Below, one piece after another: positions 57,101 through 64,000 of a DNA stretch of 64,000 nt (the first letter of the stretch is position 1; every line of letters begins with the position of its first letter). Position numbers and translations under genes: made by a program. The notes under the pieces are model-generated. The model did not search any database and was not told the DNA's origin. It saw only the letters and a program-made list of their open reading frames with translations. Source of the stretch: Hyparrhenia diplandra (lineage: Eukaryota; Streptophyta; Magnoliopsida; Poales; Poaceae); NCBI GenBank assembly GCA_015847255.1, contig JADLZK010011578.1:124001-188000 (forward strand), written 5' to 3'.

Positions 57101-60100
57101 TCAAAAAGGGTCTTCAAGTAAAGCCAAGAATCCTGGTTTCAGGACAACCCAGACCTGTAAATAAATAACCGATTGAACAATTCAAATACAACAACCAAAT
57201 AACTTAAACAAAAGCACAACTGCAAAAAGGTTTAATACCTTTTGCCAATTGCTCTTGCAACAGTTAAACAGTCCACATGAACAACATCGTTTTTTCCGGT
57301 CCTTCAGAATCTTTGGTAAATGTCCAACTGAAACATTGTCTTCTTTTAACTTGGGACCATACTCAGGTAAAAATGACAAACATGACACCTCCAAAAATTT
57401 GCAAACCTGCAGGACAAAGAAACATGACACCAGATAAGTTGTTCTGATTGACATTTTGATGTGCAACTATGAGGGGGTCTACTTTGAAATGTGCAAAGCT
57501 TTTGGTACCTCCCGTGAATTGACGATATCCAGGTTCCCTAAGAAATGGTTTAGATATTCTTGCATTGCAACTTTTGCTCGATCGAAATAGAGTTTTTGAC
57601 GCCCAAGAGCTGGTCGAATGACAGGTAAAACAGCACTTGAAGGAACGTTTCTGCCACAACAGGTTCAATGTCTTGCTTACTGCATGCATGGAATAACATA
57701 TGGAGACTCAACTGCTCTAAGGCAACATACGACGTGATAAAGCATACCTATATATATCAGTTACTAGTGAGTTATCTATAGCAAACTATCATCATCAATT
57801 TAGAAACATGTTTACCTATTTCTAATGGAGTTATCATCAGACTGTGGTGGAACATTCACATCATCTGCTTCATCCTCATCATGTACTACTGGCATATGCT
57901 CCCCAATTCCCAAATTTTGGAGCCATTCTTTGACCTTCAGTGACAGAATACAAAAAGTTAATTCGGTATTTTAGGGTTAAAGTAGAATATGTCCCATGAA
58001 GATGAGTACATGTAGAGATGGCATAATGAAGTAGGTCCTCTAGTCCAAAATAAAAATATATAATTAAACCCAATATTGAGAACCACCTTGCTTTGGGATT
58101 TTGCGCCCCCCCCCACAAACATGCAGGAGAGCTACGCATCATTGCATTAAGGAAAAGAAACAAGAAAATCCTAGTAATACAACACACACACACTTGGGGG
58201 TACAAGTTACAACATTACACAGCTTAGAAATTTAGTGGACAACATATTAGTTGAGCAACAGTAGCTGCATCTTGGGTTCACTGGGAATGATAGAACTCAA
58301 AGAAAAAAAGTAGATCAATCGACTGTCATCTGGTAATATAAAATAGAGAAAAAACGCACCCTAGGCCCTTAACTTTTGAGGGGGGTGTCATCTAGGTCCA
58401 ACAAATGTAGAACTAAATTTTGAGGTCCTTAAACTTTGTAAGTGGTTCACCAAAGGTCCATACCCCTTCCTTTTTGGCCCTTAGATATGACATGGCATGT
58501 ATTGTCAACAGCCAGCATGTGTTTGCATTAAAATCCCCTGCATTTCTCTATCTTCAGGATGGGCTTCATCGGCATGCTTAATTTCCGCCCGCAGCAGCTC
58601 CACCATTGTCGCCTCCTTCGACCTCACCCAGGAGACAAGCTCCTCGTGCACAATGACCTCCAGGCCCACATCGACAACCCCACGCCGCCCACTGCCTCCA
58701 GCCTACCCGGGCTCCCCTGCTCCTCTACCTCCTCTTCCTCTCCAAGCTCCTCAACAATGTCGCCTCCTCCAACACCACCTTCCACGATATCCACACGCCG
58801 GCCCCAATGCCACTGCGCTTACCAGGCCTCCATGCCTCCCTCGCCCCTCATGCTAGTGGGCGCTCTAGTGCACTAAAGTTTTTAAGATATTTGACATGCT
58901 CTAGTGCACTAACTTTTTAAGATATTTTGACATGCTCTCTCGCCCCTCATTGAAAAAAAGGGTGTCAATTTAAAATGTCAAACATGGTATGAAAACATTG
59001 CAATGGCATCTAAACTTGACAAGAAGCTTCAACTTTCAAGTACAAAATATCATTAAGGTGCTGGTTCATTAGAGATCAGATCAGGTGAGTCCTAGTTCAT
59101 GTATTGAATGTACTCTCAGTCTTGAACCCCTAGTTCTTTTGCTTTTCTATTCCATAATATTCCCTCTGGTCATAAAAACATGTCCTTTAGAATAATATTT
59201 AGTCAAACCTTATAAAATACAAACATCAATAGCTACTAAATTGTCTAGATTGAAAACATGTTACATGTGTAGCATTGTAGCAAAAAAACATACTTGCAGC
59301 AGCTCATAATTTAAAGGATTTTAATAATACTCTAGAAGAAATTAATGGTCAAAGATATGCATTGAAGACCATGTAAGTCAAATGTGCCAAGTATTTTTTT
59401 TACCGGAGTAGACGGGCTACTCTGATGTGTACTGGAAGTTTCCATTATTTATTGTAATGTAAATGCGTAAACTGATTTCCAGAAAAACTAACCTGCTCCT
59501 GCTTTTCATGGAATTCTTCAAGGAATTCACGCCTCTTCAATGCGAAGTGAAGATAGAGAACCTGTGAAGCTTTCTTATACAGACGCCACCTAAACTGGTA
59601 GAAGTACAAAACGTAAAAACAAGAAAAAGAATGAACGTGACATCAGAAGCAAATAAAATGTACTGAAATATCCTCGCCAAAAAAGTACTGAAAGTTGATA
59701 AAATATCAAATATGCACAAACAAACAAAGGTATAAGGACTTATGAGCTTCTAAAGTTATTTCTATTTCACCTGCTCTCTGTTCACACATGCACATTAGTT
59801 TGTTCTGCATATATATTATATTAGTAGCTTCCCACTGATTGTCAAAGTCACCACATGATCCAAAAAGGTCCAACCGCATAACAAGTTAAGCAAAGGGTAA
59901 CAAACACTGACTTTAATCTGGCAACAAAATCACAATTGCTTGAAACAGATAATACATGCTTATGCCTCAGGTCAATACACTGTTGCTTTTAAATTTTTTA
60001 TCTAAATGGTTCCGCACTGAAAATGGATTTATCATAATCAAGTAAGTGCCGACAGCCAATTGACCAGAGCCAAAGCCATTTGCAAGATGAAATATCAAGA

Positions 60101-61380
60101 ACTTGCAAAGAAAAGCACACTTGTCAATAACATGGGTACTAGAATCATGTTTTGTGGGTTCGCGGTATGGGTTCATGCTTCATGGCTAACCATTTTTAGG
60201 AGTATCATTTGCTAGGGGGTTCTTTTGGTTTAGTGAATTGGAAATTGGGTTCATGATTCGAAATAAATATCACAAAGCGAAAAGAGAGGGGTGATTCAAA
60301 GAAAAGGAGACCTCACTAGGTAATACGCAGGGGGCACCACTGTCCAAAGCTGCTTAGGACAACTGGTTCATACATGAGGAACAGGGGTATCAACCAAAGA
60401 GGGGGTTTAGTGGTAGTGACAAATACTACATCAGGAGCCACTGTCCAATGTTGTTTATTGGTTTTTTGTAATCTATAAGTGGTGTGGGTGTCTGAATTTG
60501 TTAAGGGTTCTTATCCTTTTTTTTCATTCTTATATAATATAACAATATGCACCTTTCCTACATGTTCAAGAAAAAGATGCAAAGGACAGCACCACTGAAT
60601 ATTTCTTTTGTTCTACAAACTAAATATAAGTTGGTTGTATGATATTTAAAAAAAAAAAACAAGTCAGCAAACATGTAAAATATACTCTGTAAGTTAGAAG
60701 TGACGTCATTGCTAATAATCTGTCCAGACATGAATTTGACGTACGAACTGCTCATACGCAGGAAGTCAGGAACTGAAATAACATAGGTGAAATTTGAGCA
60801 ACCACCCAACTGAAATTTTAAGACCTTCCCAACATAAAACAAGGGAAAACGAACCTTCCTGCACAGCGACAGACTTGCTGTTCTGTTAAAGTCAGCAGAA
60901 AGGTGGATATATAAAAATTCGCAGTAAATCAATCACTGATTCCAATGCTTCGATTGCATTAAGCATATACCGATCAGTAAATTATGCGTGCCACATCCAA
61001 AATGCAAACTAAATCATCCATACACAGTTTAACAGGAACATAAATCTTATCGTGGATTCCACCCAATCAAACCGAAGTCATATGATTTTCCAGGGTTTAA
61101 TTTTCCATCAAACAATCAACCAAAACCTCAAAACATTTGGGGAAGGATCGCGGACCTGCTTGTAATGAACCTCGATGGTATACGAGAGCAGCATGGGCGT
61201 GATGTCCCCGGCGTCGGGGCGCGAGACGGCGACGATGGACGCCCTGGGCAGCTCGTCGAACACCCGCGCGGCGTCGGGCACCCGGAGCGATGCCGACGCT
61301 GAGGCCGCCAGGACCTCCGGCCGCCGCTCGGGCTGGTCCGCAGGCGCCGCTTCGGCCTCGAGGTCCGCCTGCGGCGGCAT
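38864..61380 (-). CDS. PLDZ: Phospholipase D zeta (PX-PH type), apparently disrupted
   Basis: PLD zeta hydrolyses phosphatidylcholine to phosphatidic acid at membranes. Its PX and PH domains bind phosphoinositides, and it acts in vesicle traffic, root growth and phosphate starvation in plants. Exons (minus, high to low): 61380-61156, 59594-59493, 57934-57816, 57650-57509, 57406-57239, 57154-56979, 50720-50581, 50438-50289, 50213-50057, 49965-49435, 48403-48293, 48034-47884, 47819-47622, 47255-47154, 46945-46814, 39573-39508, 39250-39189, 39113-38864. All borders are GT-AG and phases agree except where noted. These exons give about 992 residues; plant PLD zeta is about 1,100. About 110-120 residues between the PH region and HKD1 are not found in the 6.3-kb intron gap. 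Two exons have extra bases (frameshifts). The start at 61380 is the first in-frame ATG after a stop; an earlier start in another frame (61441) would need a one-base shift. Class assignment is strong, functionality doubtful. Confidence 0.85.
39624..44572 (+). mobile_element. Ty1/copia LTR retrotransposon in a PLD zeta intron
   Basis: Both ends are intact: LTRs 39624-39740 and 44456-44572 (117 bp, TGTTAGTG...TCTCTAACA) with a perfect 5-bp target duplication ATTAT (39619-39623, 44573-44577). TGGTATCAGCTTAGG right after the 5' LTR is the tRNA-Met primer-binding site; GCTGAAGGGGAG at 44444-44455 is the polypurine tract. Total 4949 bp. The LTRs differ at two positions. The gene is on the opposite strand, so the element is antisense to it, and its edge is 50 bases upstream of a PLD splice acceptor (39574). 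Confidence 0.95.
41396..44370 (+). pseudogene. Broken copia polyprotein (integrase, RT, RNase H relics)
   Basis: Pieces in the copia order INT-RT-RH but different frames. Integrase: DDFSHYSWTFPLRAKSETF and VQCDNGREFDN at about 41585-41735, then YDHLRVFGCACY near 42000. RT: LDVKNAFLHGT near 43175-43210, NKSLYG near 43280 and LYVDDIVLTAS near 43430. RNase H: about 43870-44330 with frame-shifted matches to the tail. A normal element would have one long frame including gag; here there are many small gaps, mostly in GC-rich text, and no recognisable gag in 39741-41200. Confidence 0.75.
44573..46813. other. Intron sequence with LINE tail relics
   Basis: Rest of the PLD intron between exons 46945-46814 and 39573-39508. 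Two pieces, near 44780-44960 (CACACAGGAGTGCTATCATT, then ATATTAAGAAGAAAAA) and 45025-45790 (AATACGCAGGAGAGCTGTGT), resemble minus-strand LINE 3' ends common in grass genomes. No other exon found. Confidence 0.5.
47154..47255 (-). CDS. PLDZ: PLD zeta exon with second catalytic HKD motif
   Basis: 34 codons: VYVHSKLMIVDDRITLIGSA then NINDRSLLGSRDSE. HSKLMIVDD is the second HxKxxxxD motif and IGSANINDRS the following conserved loop. All catalytic residues are present. The adjoining exon 47819-47622 supplies GGIDDGGAASVRAIMHWQYR, and 46945-46814 continues IAVVIEDKE through LSLRLSLWAEHLGLHPGE. Confidence 0.92.
47884..48034 (-). pseudogene. PLDZ: PLD zeta exon with a one-base insertion
   Basis: Encodes NQFFISGLSGDDTIKNRVLE ALYR, then in the next frame RILRAEREKKKRF and IIIIPLLPGFQ. 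It enters and leaves in phase 0 yet is 151 bases long. The extra base lies in the C run at plus 47962-47964 (minus CGGGCGC where CGGCGC is needed). As written, translation ends six codons later, before the second HKD motif. A tract of eight T at 47930-47937 is nearby but reads in frame (three Lys). Confidence 0.85.
49255..49344. mobile_element. Short near-perfect foldback MITE in a PLD intron
   Basis: TACTACTCCCTCCATTCC and AAATTATAAGTC are mirrored by GACTTACAATTTGGAATGG plus AGGAGTAGTA across 90 bp, so almost the whole element is a hairpin. Stowaway family. It lies in the intron between exons 49965-49435 and 48403-48293. Confidence 0.85.
49435..49965 (-). CDS. PLDZ: PLD zeta large exon (linker between catalytic halves)
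   Basis: 177 codons, from RNKALNEQAIPLLMPHHHMV to GQVGPRATCRCQ. The ends are strongly conserved in the family (IPLLMPHHHMVIPHY; WWEMQERG; VGPRATCRCQ), while the Ser/Asp-rich middle is variable, as expected for the loop between the two halves. Splice sites TTTCTTTCAG and CAG/GTCAGTAC. The frame is intact. Confidence 0.9.
50289..50438 (-). CDS. PLDZ: PLD zeta exon with first catalytic HKD motif
   Basis: Codes SHHEKIVIVDNQVCYIGG followed by LDLCFGRYD. HHEKIVIVD is the HxKxxxxD catalytic motif of the first half-domain, with the nucleophilic/acid-base His and the Lys and Asp all present. Phase 1 in (completing Trp from CTGTG of the upstream exon 50720-50581) and phase 2 out. The upstream exon encodes IYILLYKEVALALKINSLYS through DHFSSGVYLW. 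Confidence 0.9.
50899..51607. mobile_element. Non-autonomous DNA transposon in the large PLD intron
   Basis: Left AGCCTGTTTGGACTAG and right GCTGCCCCAAACAGGCC are imperfect inverted ends of the kind seen in grass hAT or PIF elements. The interior is GC-rich (51030-51500), unlike the flanking intron. Frames 50945-51652 on both strands show no domain. The target duplication is not clear. Confidence 0.5.
52600..56370 (+). mobile_element. Second, heavily decayed copia copy in the large PLD intron
   Basis: Pieces match the copia element at 39624-44572: CATTATCCGGTCCT with GATGACTTC-like text (53410-53450), GGACCCCTTTACTCCCT (54580), TTCGGCCTCACCATCAAGGC (54852), GAGTTCGATAACAACACCTC (54892), then CCAACAAGTCACTGTATGGTC and GACATTGTCC in RT-like order to about 55510. 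The segments are shortened and rearranged. 52600-52960 (TAGGTTCTTCCTTAAAAACC, CTGGCTGTACC) may be LTR sequence. No target duplication found; the limits are approximate. Confidence 0.55.
56979..57154 (-). pseudogene. PLDZ: PLD zeta PH-domain exon with two extra bases
   Basis: Starts VWVVLKPGFLALLEDPF and continues, after two frame changes, KLLDVIIFDALPH and ISLAKEIKERNPLHFGFQ. Both neighbours on the coding map are phase 0, so the length should be a multiple of 3, but it is 176. Two T runs carry five Ts where the family reading needs four (plus-strand A runs near 57096-57100 and 57111-57115). Uncorrected, translation stops at the first shift. This is the last exon found before the missing section. 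Confidence 0.75.
58105..58230 (-). mobile_element. LINE 3' tail relic in a PLD intron
   Basis: ACATGCAGGAGAGCTACGC followed by ATCATTGCATTAAGGAAAAG is the third copy of the LINE-tail sequence seen at 44780 and 45030. It is 5'-truncated to little more than the tail. Confidence 0.45.
58320..58900. other. GC-rich insert in a PLD intron, no gene supported
   Basis: 58335-58490 (CCTAGGCCCTTAACTTTTGA, GAGGTCCTTAAACTTTG) resembles the ends of grass DNA elements of the kind seen at 31433. 58550-58870 is GC-rich and Pro/Ser-coding in several frames (ATGGGCTTCATCGGCATGC onward). It could be a gene fragment carried by a transposon, but no family is recognised. Confidence 0.3.
59158..59412. mobile_element. 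Degraded Stowaway-like MITE in a PLD intron
   Basis: TATTCCCTCTGGTCATAAAA on the left and TTTTTTTTACCGGAGTAG on the right are decayed inverted ends around AT-rich text including CATGTCCTTTAG. Low sequence symmetry, so the call is tentative. Confidence 0.4.
61156..61380 (-). CDS. PLDZ: PLD zeta exon 1 (N-terminus, start of PX domain)
   Basis: 75 codons from MPPQADLEAE to TIEVHYKQ. ARVFDELPRASIVAVSRPDA followed by GDITPMLLSYTIE is the conserved lead into the PX domain. The donor GTCCGCG follows CAG. GC content is high, as in many grass first exons. Upstream in frame there is no further ATG before a stop; family members usually carry about 15-20 more residues, so the true start may be in the 61385-61441 stretch with a base lost there. 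Confidence 0.75.
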
Positions 61381-61529
61381 CCGCGCGTAGCGGTAGTGAC
61401 CGTGGCGCGATCCGCCGGCGGCGGTAGGCGCCCAGGTTCATGGATGATGGACTTCGGGGAGGAAGGGCAGCTGGGACGGGATCGATCTGATGGAATTGCC
61501 CCGATGGAATGGAATGGAATGGAAGGCAA

Positions 61530-62556
61530 TGGACGTGTCGATTTGCTGGGTTTTTTTTTCTTGGGACTGCCGGAAACGCCAGATGGAATGGAACGGAAGG
61601 GAGGAACAGTCCGAATACAAAGTGGAAGTTTGACTCTGATGTGGCGGGGCCTGTGCCACCTGGTTCGTCGGAAATTTCCGTGGAAGCACCTCCATTGTTA
61701 CAATTTAATCTTGTTTATATAGTATACTTTATACGCATAATACGCACTCATGCACATAGCAACGACAATTGAACCTGCGGGTGAAGGTGCCATACTTTAT
61801 TTCAACGACAGATTAGGGCTTATATGCTATGCAAAGTAGTATGGGCAAGGGCAATCAATCATACCCTTGGCTCCGTTTGGCTGTTTGAATCCTTTGGATT
61901 TCGAGAATCTCCGTAGAAAAAATTTATAATCCGAGATTCTCCTTCTAACGGTCTAGATTTTTTTAGTGACTTTAACTCACAGATTTTTTAGAATTCAAAA
62001 TCCAATAAAACTATAGAGATGGATCGTCCTCTGCACCGACCGGAGCTACAAGCCTTCTATTTCCACTCGGATTGCATCTCCCATGCGTTTGCAGAGTTGC
62101 TCGGTAATCCTATTTCCGTTTCCAGTTTCACAGCGTTTGCAAAATTCGTCTTGTACATCAGGTGTAAGCATAGAATGCATACCTAGATATAGAGAAAATC
62201 ACCAAGGGCTCATTTCAAGCATTCACTCATTCCCTTTAGATATTGGAGGGGATCGAGGAGTAATTTAGCCTCATTCCCCCTAATACTCTCCAATTTGAAA
62301 GGGAATGGCCCTACTAGTTTGTGCAAGCAACCACACACACGGGAAGCTAGAGATAGAGGGGTTATCTTGGCAACCTATCGGACCCCATGAGCGGTGGATA
62401 AACACACAGGCCTTTTAATCAACCTGACGAACCATCCTATAGATATTTAGGAGCTATAATCGGTTAATTCCCTCCATCTCTCAAAAAAGCATCCGCCCAT
62501 TGTGATGCTAATGACAAGGTTTGCTATAAAGTTGGCTAGCTTTGTTTCGATTCTTA
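61530..62556. other. Upstream region of the PLD gene
   Basis: 5' flank of the minus-strand gene. No promoter element can be assigned with confidence. GCTCCGTTTGGCTGTTTGAA near 61870 looks like one end of another small transposon. GAATGGAATGGAATGGAA at 61507-61525 is a short simple repeat within the probable 5' untranslated region. Confidence 0.35.
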
Positions 62557-62829
62557 GGTTACGTTTGGTTCCCTATAAGTCGGGTGACTAAAATTATGAC
62601 TTATAAGTCATGTATACGTTTTGGTTGCAAAGTGACTTATAAGTCGGGGTGGAAAAGAAGAGAAAATGGATGACTTATAAGTCAGGGGTGAAAAGAAGAA
62701 GAAAATTGTTACAAGTGACTTATAAGTCCCATGACTTAATAAGTCCCTACCGCTTGCAAAAAATAAGTCACTTATTTCACTTTTTTTGACTTTTAATAAG
62801 TCCCATGACTTATGGAAACCAAACACCCC
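62557..62829. mobile_element. Tourist-like MITE
   Basis: Ends GGTTACGTTTGGTTCCCTAT and GGAAACCAAACACCCC are inverted and flanked by TTA (62554-62556 and 62830-62832). The interior repeats GACTTATAAGTC several times on both strands, so it can fold strongly. 273 bp. Confidence 0.85.
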
Positions 62830-63059
62830 TTAGAAATCCTAATATTAGTGTATAAAAAAATTTATAAATATAAAGGGGAAAAATGATAACTTGTACATAT
62901 ATATGGCTAAAATTTTATAAAAGCACTTATCAAACAACAACTTATATATTGATAACTTGCTTGTATATTGATACCGGTGTTCCAATTAGGTCGGCGTGGT
63001 TTTGAGGACAAAGCAAATGAATGTGTTCTCTCTCTATGAGACTAATCTATCATTTCTTA

Positions 63060-63353
63060 GGCCCCTGTTTGGTTCCTATAGGGATCAGTGACTAATTTTT
63101 TACCTCAATTATTCCCTAATTTATCCAACAACAAGGGACTAATAGACTAATTTTTAGTCCCAACTAGTCCCCAAATCCATTAGCCCCTCTTGAGAGTCTA
63201 AGTGGGGACTACCGTCTTTCCTTATCGGCCGTCAACTCATTTGTGCACTTGTGCATGTACTAGCCCTCTCTCCCTCATTAGTCCCTTTCAACTAAACATC
63301 CTTTAAATGGCACTAAAAATTAGGGCCCCCTACCCCATGAACCAAACAGCCCC
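63060..63353. mobile_element. Tourist-like MITE
   Basis: Ends GGCCCCTGTTTGGTTCC and GAACCAAACAGCCCC are inverted, flanked by TTA (63057-63059 and 63354-63356). The interior shows GGGACTAATAGACTAATTTT and mirrored CACTAAAAATTAGGGCCCC text. 294 bp, non-coding. Confidence 0.85.
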
Positions 63354-63708
63354 TTAACCTAAAGTTTAACACAAAACTAACAAGCCAAAACTTTAGACTT
63401 TTCAAATAGGAGCCAACGACCGTCTTGAAGTAACGAATTTGAAAGGAAAACGCAGTAGCTGCAACTGCCCCACAGAGGGAAGAAGAAAACGAGGAAGAAA
63501 TCATTCCAGAAGCAGCTGATATTTGACCGTTTGACCGGCTTGTCCACGCGCTCTCTGAATACATTTTCAATTTTCATTCATTCACTAACGACATTTGGTC
63601 CAAGCTTCTGAAGAAGAAACCCGACGAAGGAATTCCGAAGGATTCGCGTCGGCCATTGCGGCAGCCAACAGGCAACAGCCCAGGTGCTGTAGCTAGCTTC
63701 AGGTCAGG

Positions 63709-64000
63709 TCACGTCACGAGGTAGATGGGCATCACCGGAGCGCCTCCAGTGCCACTGCCGGCGAGGCTACTGGACCTGAGGCTGACGTAGGGAACCGCCA
63801 CTGCCGCGGCGCCGAGCTCGGCGGCGGCCAGGCGGCTGCCGGACCGCACGGCCGGCGCCCAGCACGTGCACACGGCCACGCCGCCGCCGCCGTCGTCCCA
63901 GCCAGCAGCATCGTAGTCGGCCAGGTACAGAGGCACGGTGGTCGACGCGGCGGCGGACCCGTACGGGGGAGTCGTCGGAGGTGCGGCTGCGTCTGCGTGA
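63709..64000 (-). CDS. C-terminal part of an unidentified protein (partial)
   Basis: An open frame enters at the window edge and ends at TGA 63711-63709; 96 codons are visible, with no intron seen. The end reads LYLADYDAAGWDDGGGGVAV, then CTCWAPAVRSGS, AVPYVSLRSSSLAGSG and APVMPIYLVT. It is Ala/Gly/Ser-rich and very GC-rich, with GC-rich third positions typical of grass 3'-proximal single exons. It lies 2.3 kb upstream of PLD zeta in the same orientation. I do not recognise the family. A chance GC-rich frame is possible but less likely given the codon pattern and defined stop. Confidence 0.5.
   Translation of the reverse strand, partial: HADAAAPPTTPPYGSAAASTTVPLYLADYDAAGWDDGGGGVAVCTCWAPAVRSGSRLAAAELGAAAVAVPYVSLRSSSLAGSGTGGAPVMPIYLVT

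Noticed and set aside
58497..58876. Nested gene in a PLD intron
   Set aside because: Open in three frames by composition, no recognisable domain; recorded only as a GC-rich insert.

Overview
The window is plant nuclear DNA, almost certainly from a grass. The signs are CACTA, Tourist and Stowaway families typical of grasses, grass-type Ty3/Ty1 LTR retrotransposons, L1-like LINEs, and one long intron-rich gene with close similarity to plant phospholipase D zeta. All intron/exon calls were made by eye from splice consensus, reading phase and knowledge of the protein family; no alignment or database search was run.

Layout. 1-3151 is a head-to-tail array of a small LTR element (TRIM-like; LTR about 450-463 bp, internal region about 212 bp). 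It sits in or against a decayed Athila/Tat-type Ty3 element on the minus strand (gag relics 3152-4990, 5' LTR about 5170-6748). 6755-19360 is gene-free: probable solo LTRs, a foldback MITE, a LINE ORF2 relic, Stowaway MITEs, and blocks that recur near 16.7-19.3 kb and 24.6-26.3 kb (with a third partial copy near 30-31.4 kb), which points to an old tandem segmental duplication. 19360 to about 24.4 kb is a decayed CACTA element carrying a second, complete-ended CACTA element and a SIRE/Maximus-type solo LTR. 26575-28861 is a solo Ty3-type LTR split by a LINE with 15-bp target site duplications. 30369-31155 is another retroposon with 19-bp duplications. 31433-35799 is a Mutator-like foldback element interrupted by a Stowaway MITE, which is itself interrupted by a gag-only LTR retrotransposon. 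36374-37525 is a Tourist-like element with another Tourist-like element inside it.

The one recognisable host gene is on the minus strand from 61380 to 38864: a PX-PH phospholipase D of the zeta class. I could place 18 exons with consistent splice sites and phases (start module, PX, PH, HKD1, HKD2, C-terminus). Its introns hold a Ty1/copia element with intact ends (39624-44572, TSD ATTAT), MITEs, LINE tails and a second decayed copia copy. The reading frame looks broken: about 110-120 residues between the PH region and the first catalytic half are not found, one HKD2-side exon has one extra base, and the PH exon has two extra bases in T runs. This is either a pseudogene or a mixture of true exon loss and assembly error. 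A second minus-strand gene enters at the right edge (stop at 63709); only its last 96 codons are visible and I do not recognise it.

I found no CRISPR array, rRNA, tRNA, operon or new defence/biosynthetic system. The most unusual material is the TRIM array, the gag-only element whose 3' half does not look like retroelement sequence, the recurring non-coding blocks, and the broken PLD zeta gene.
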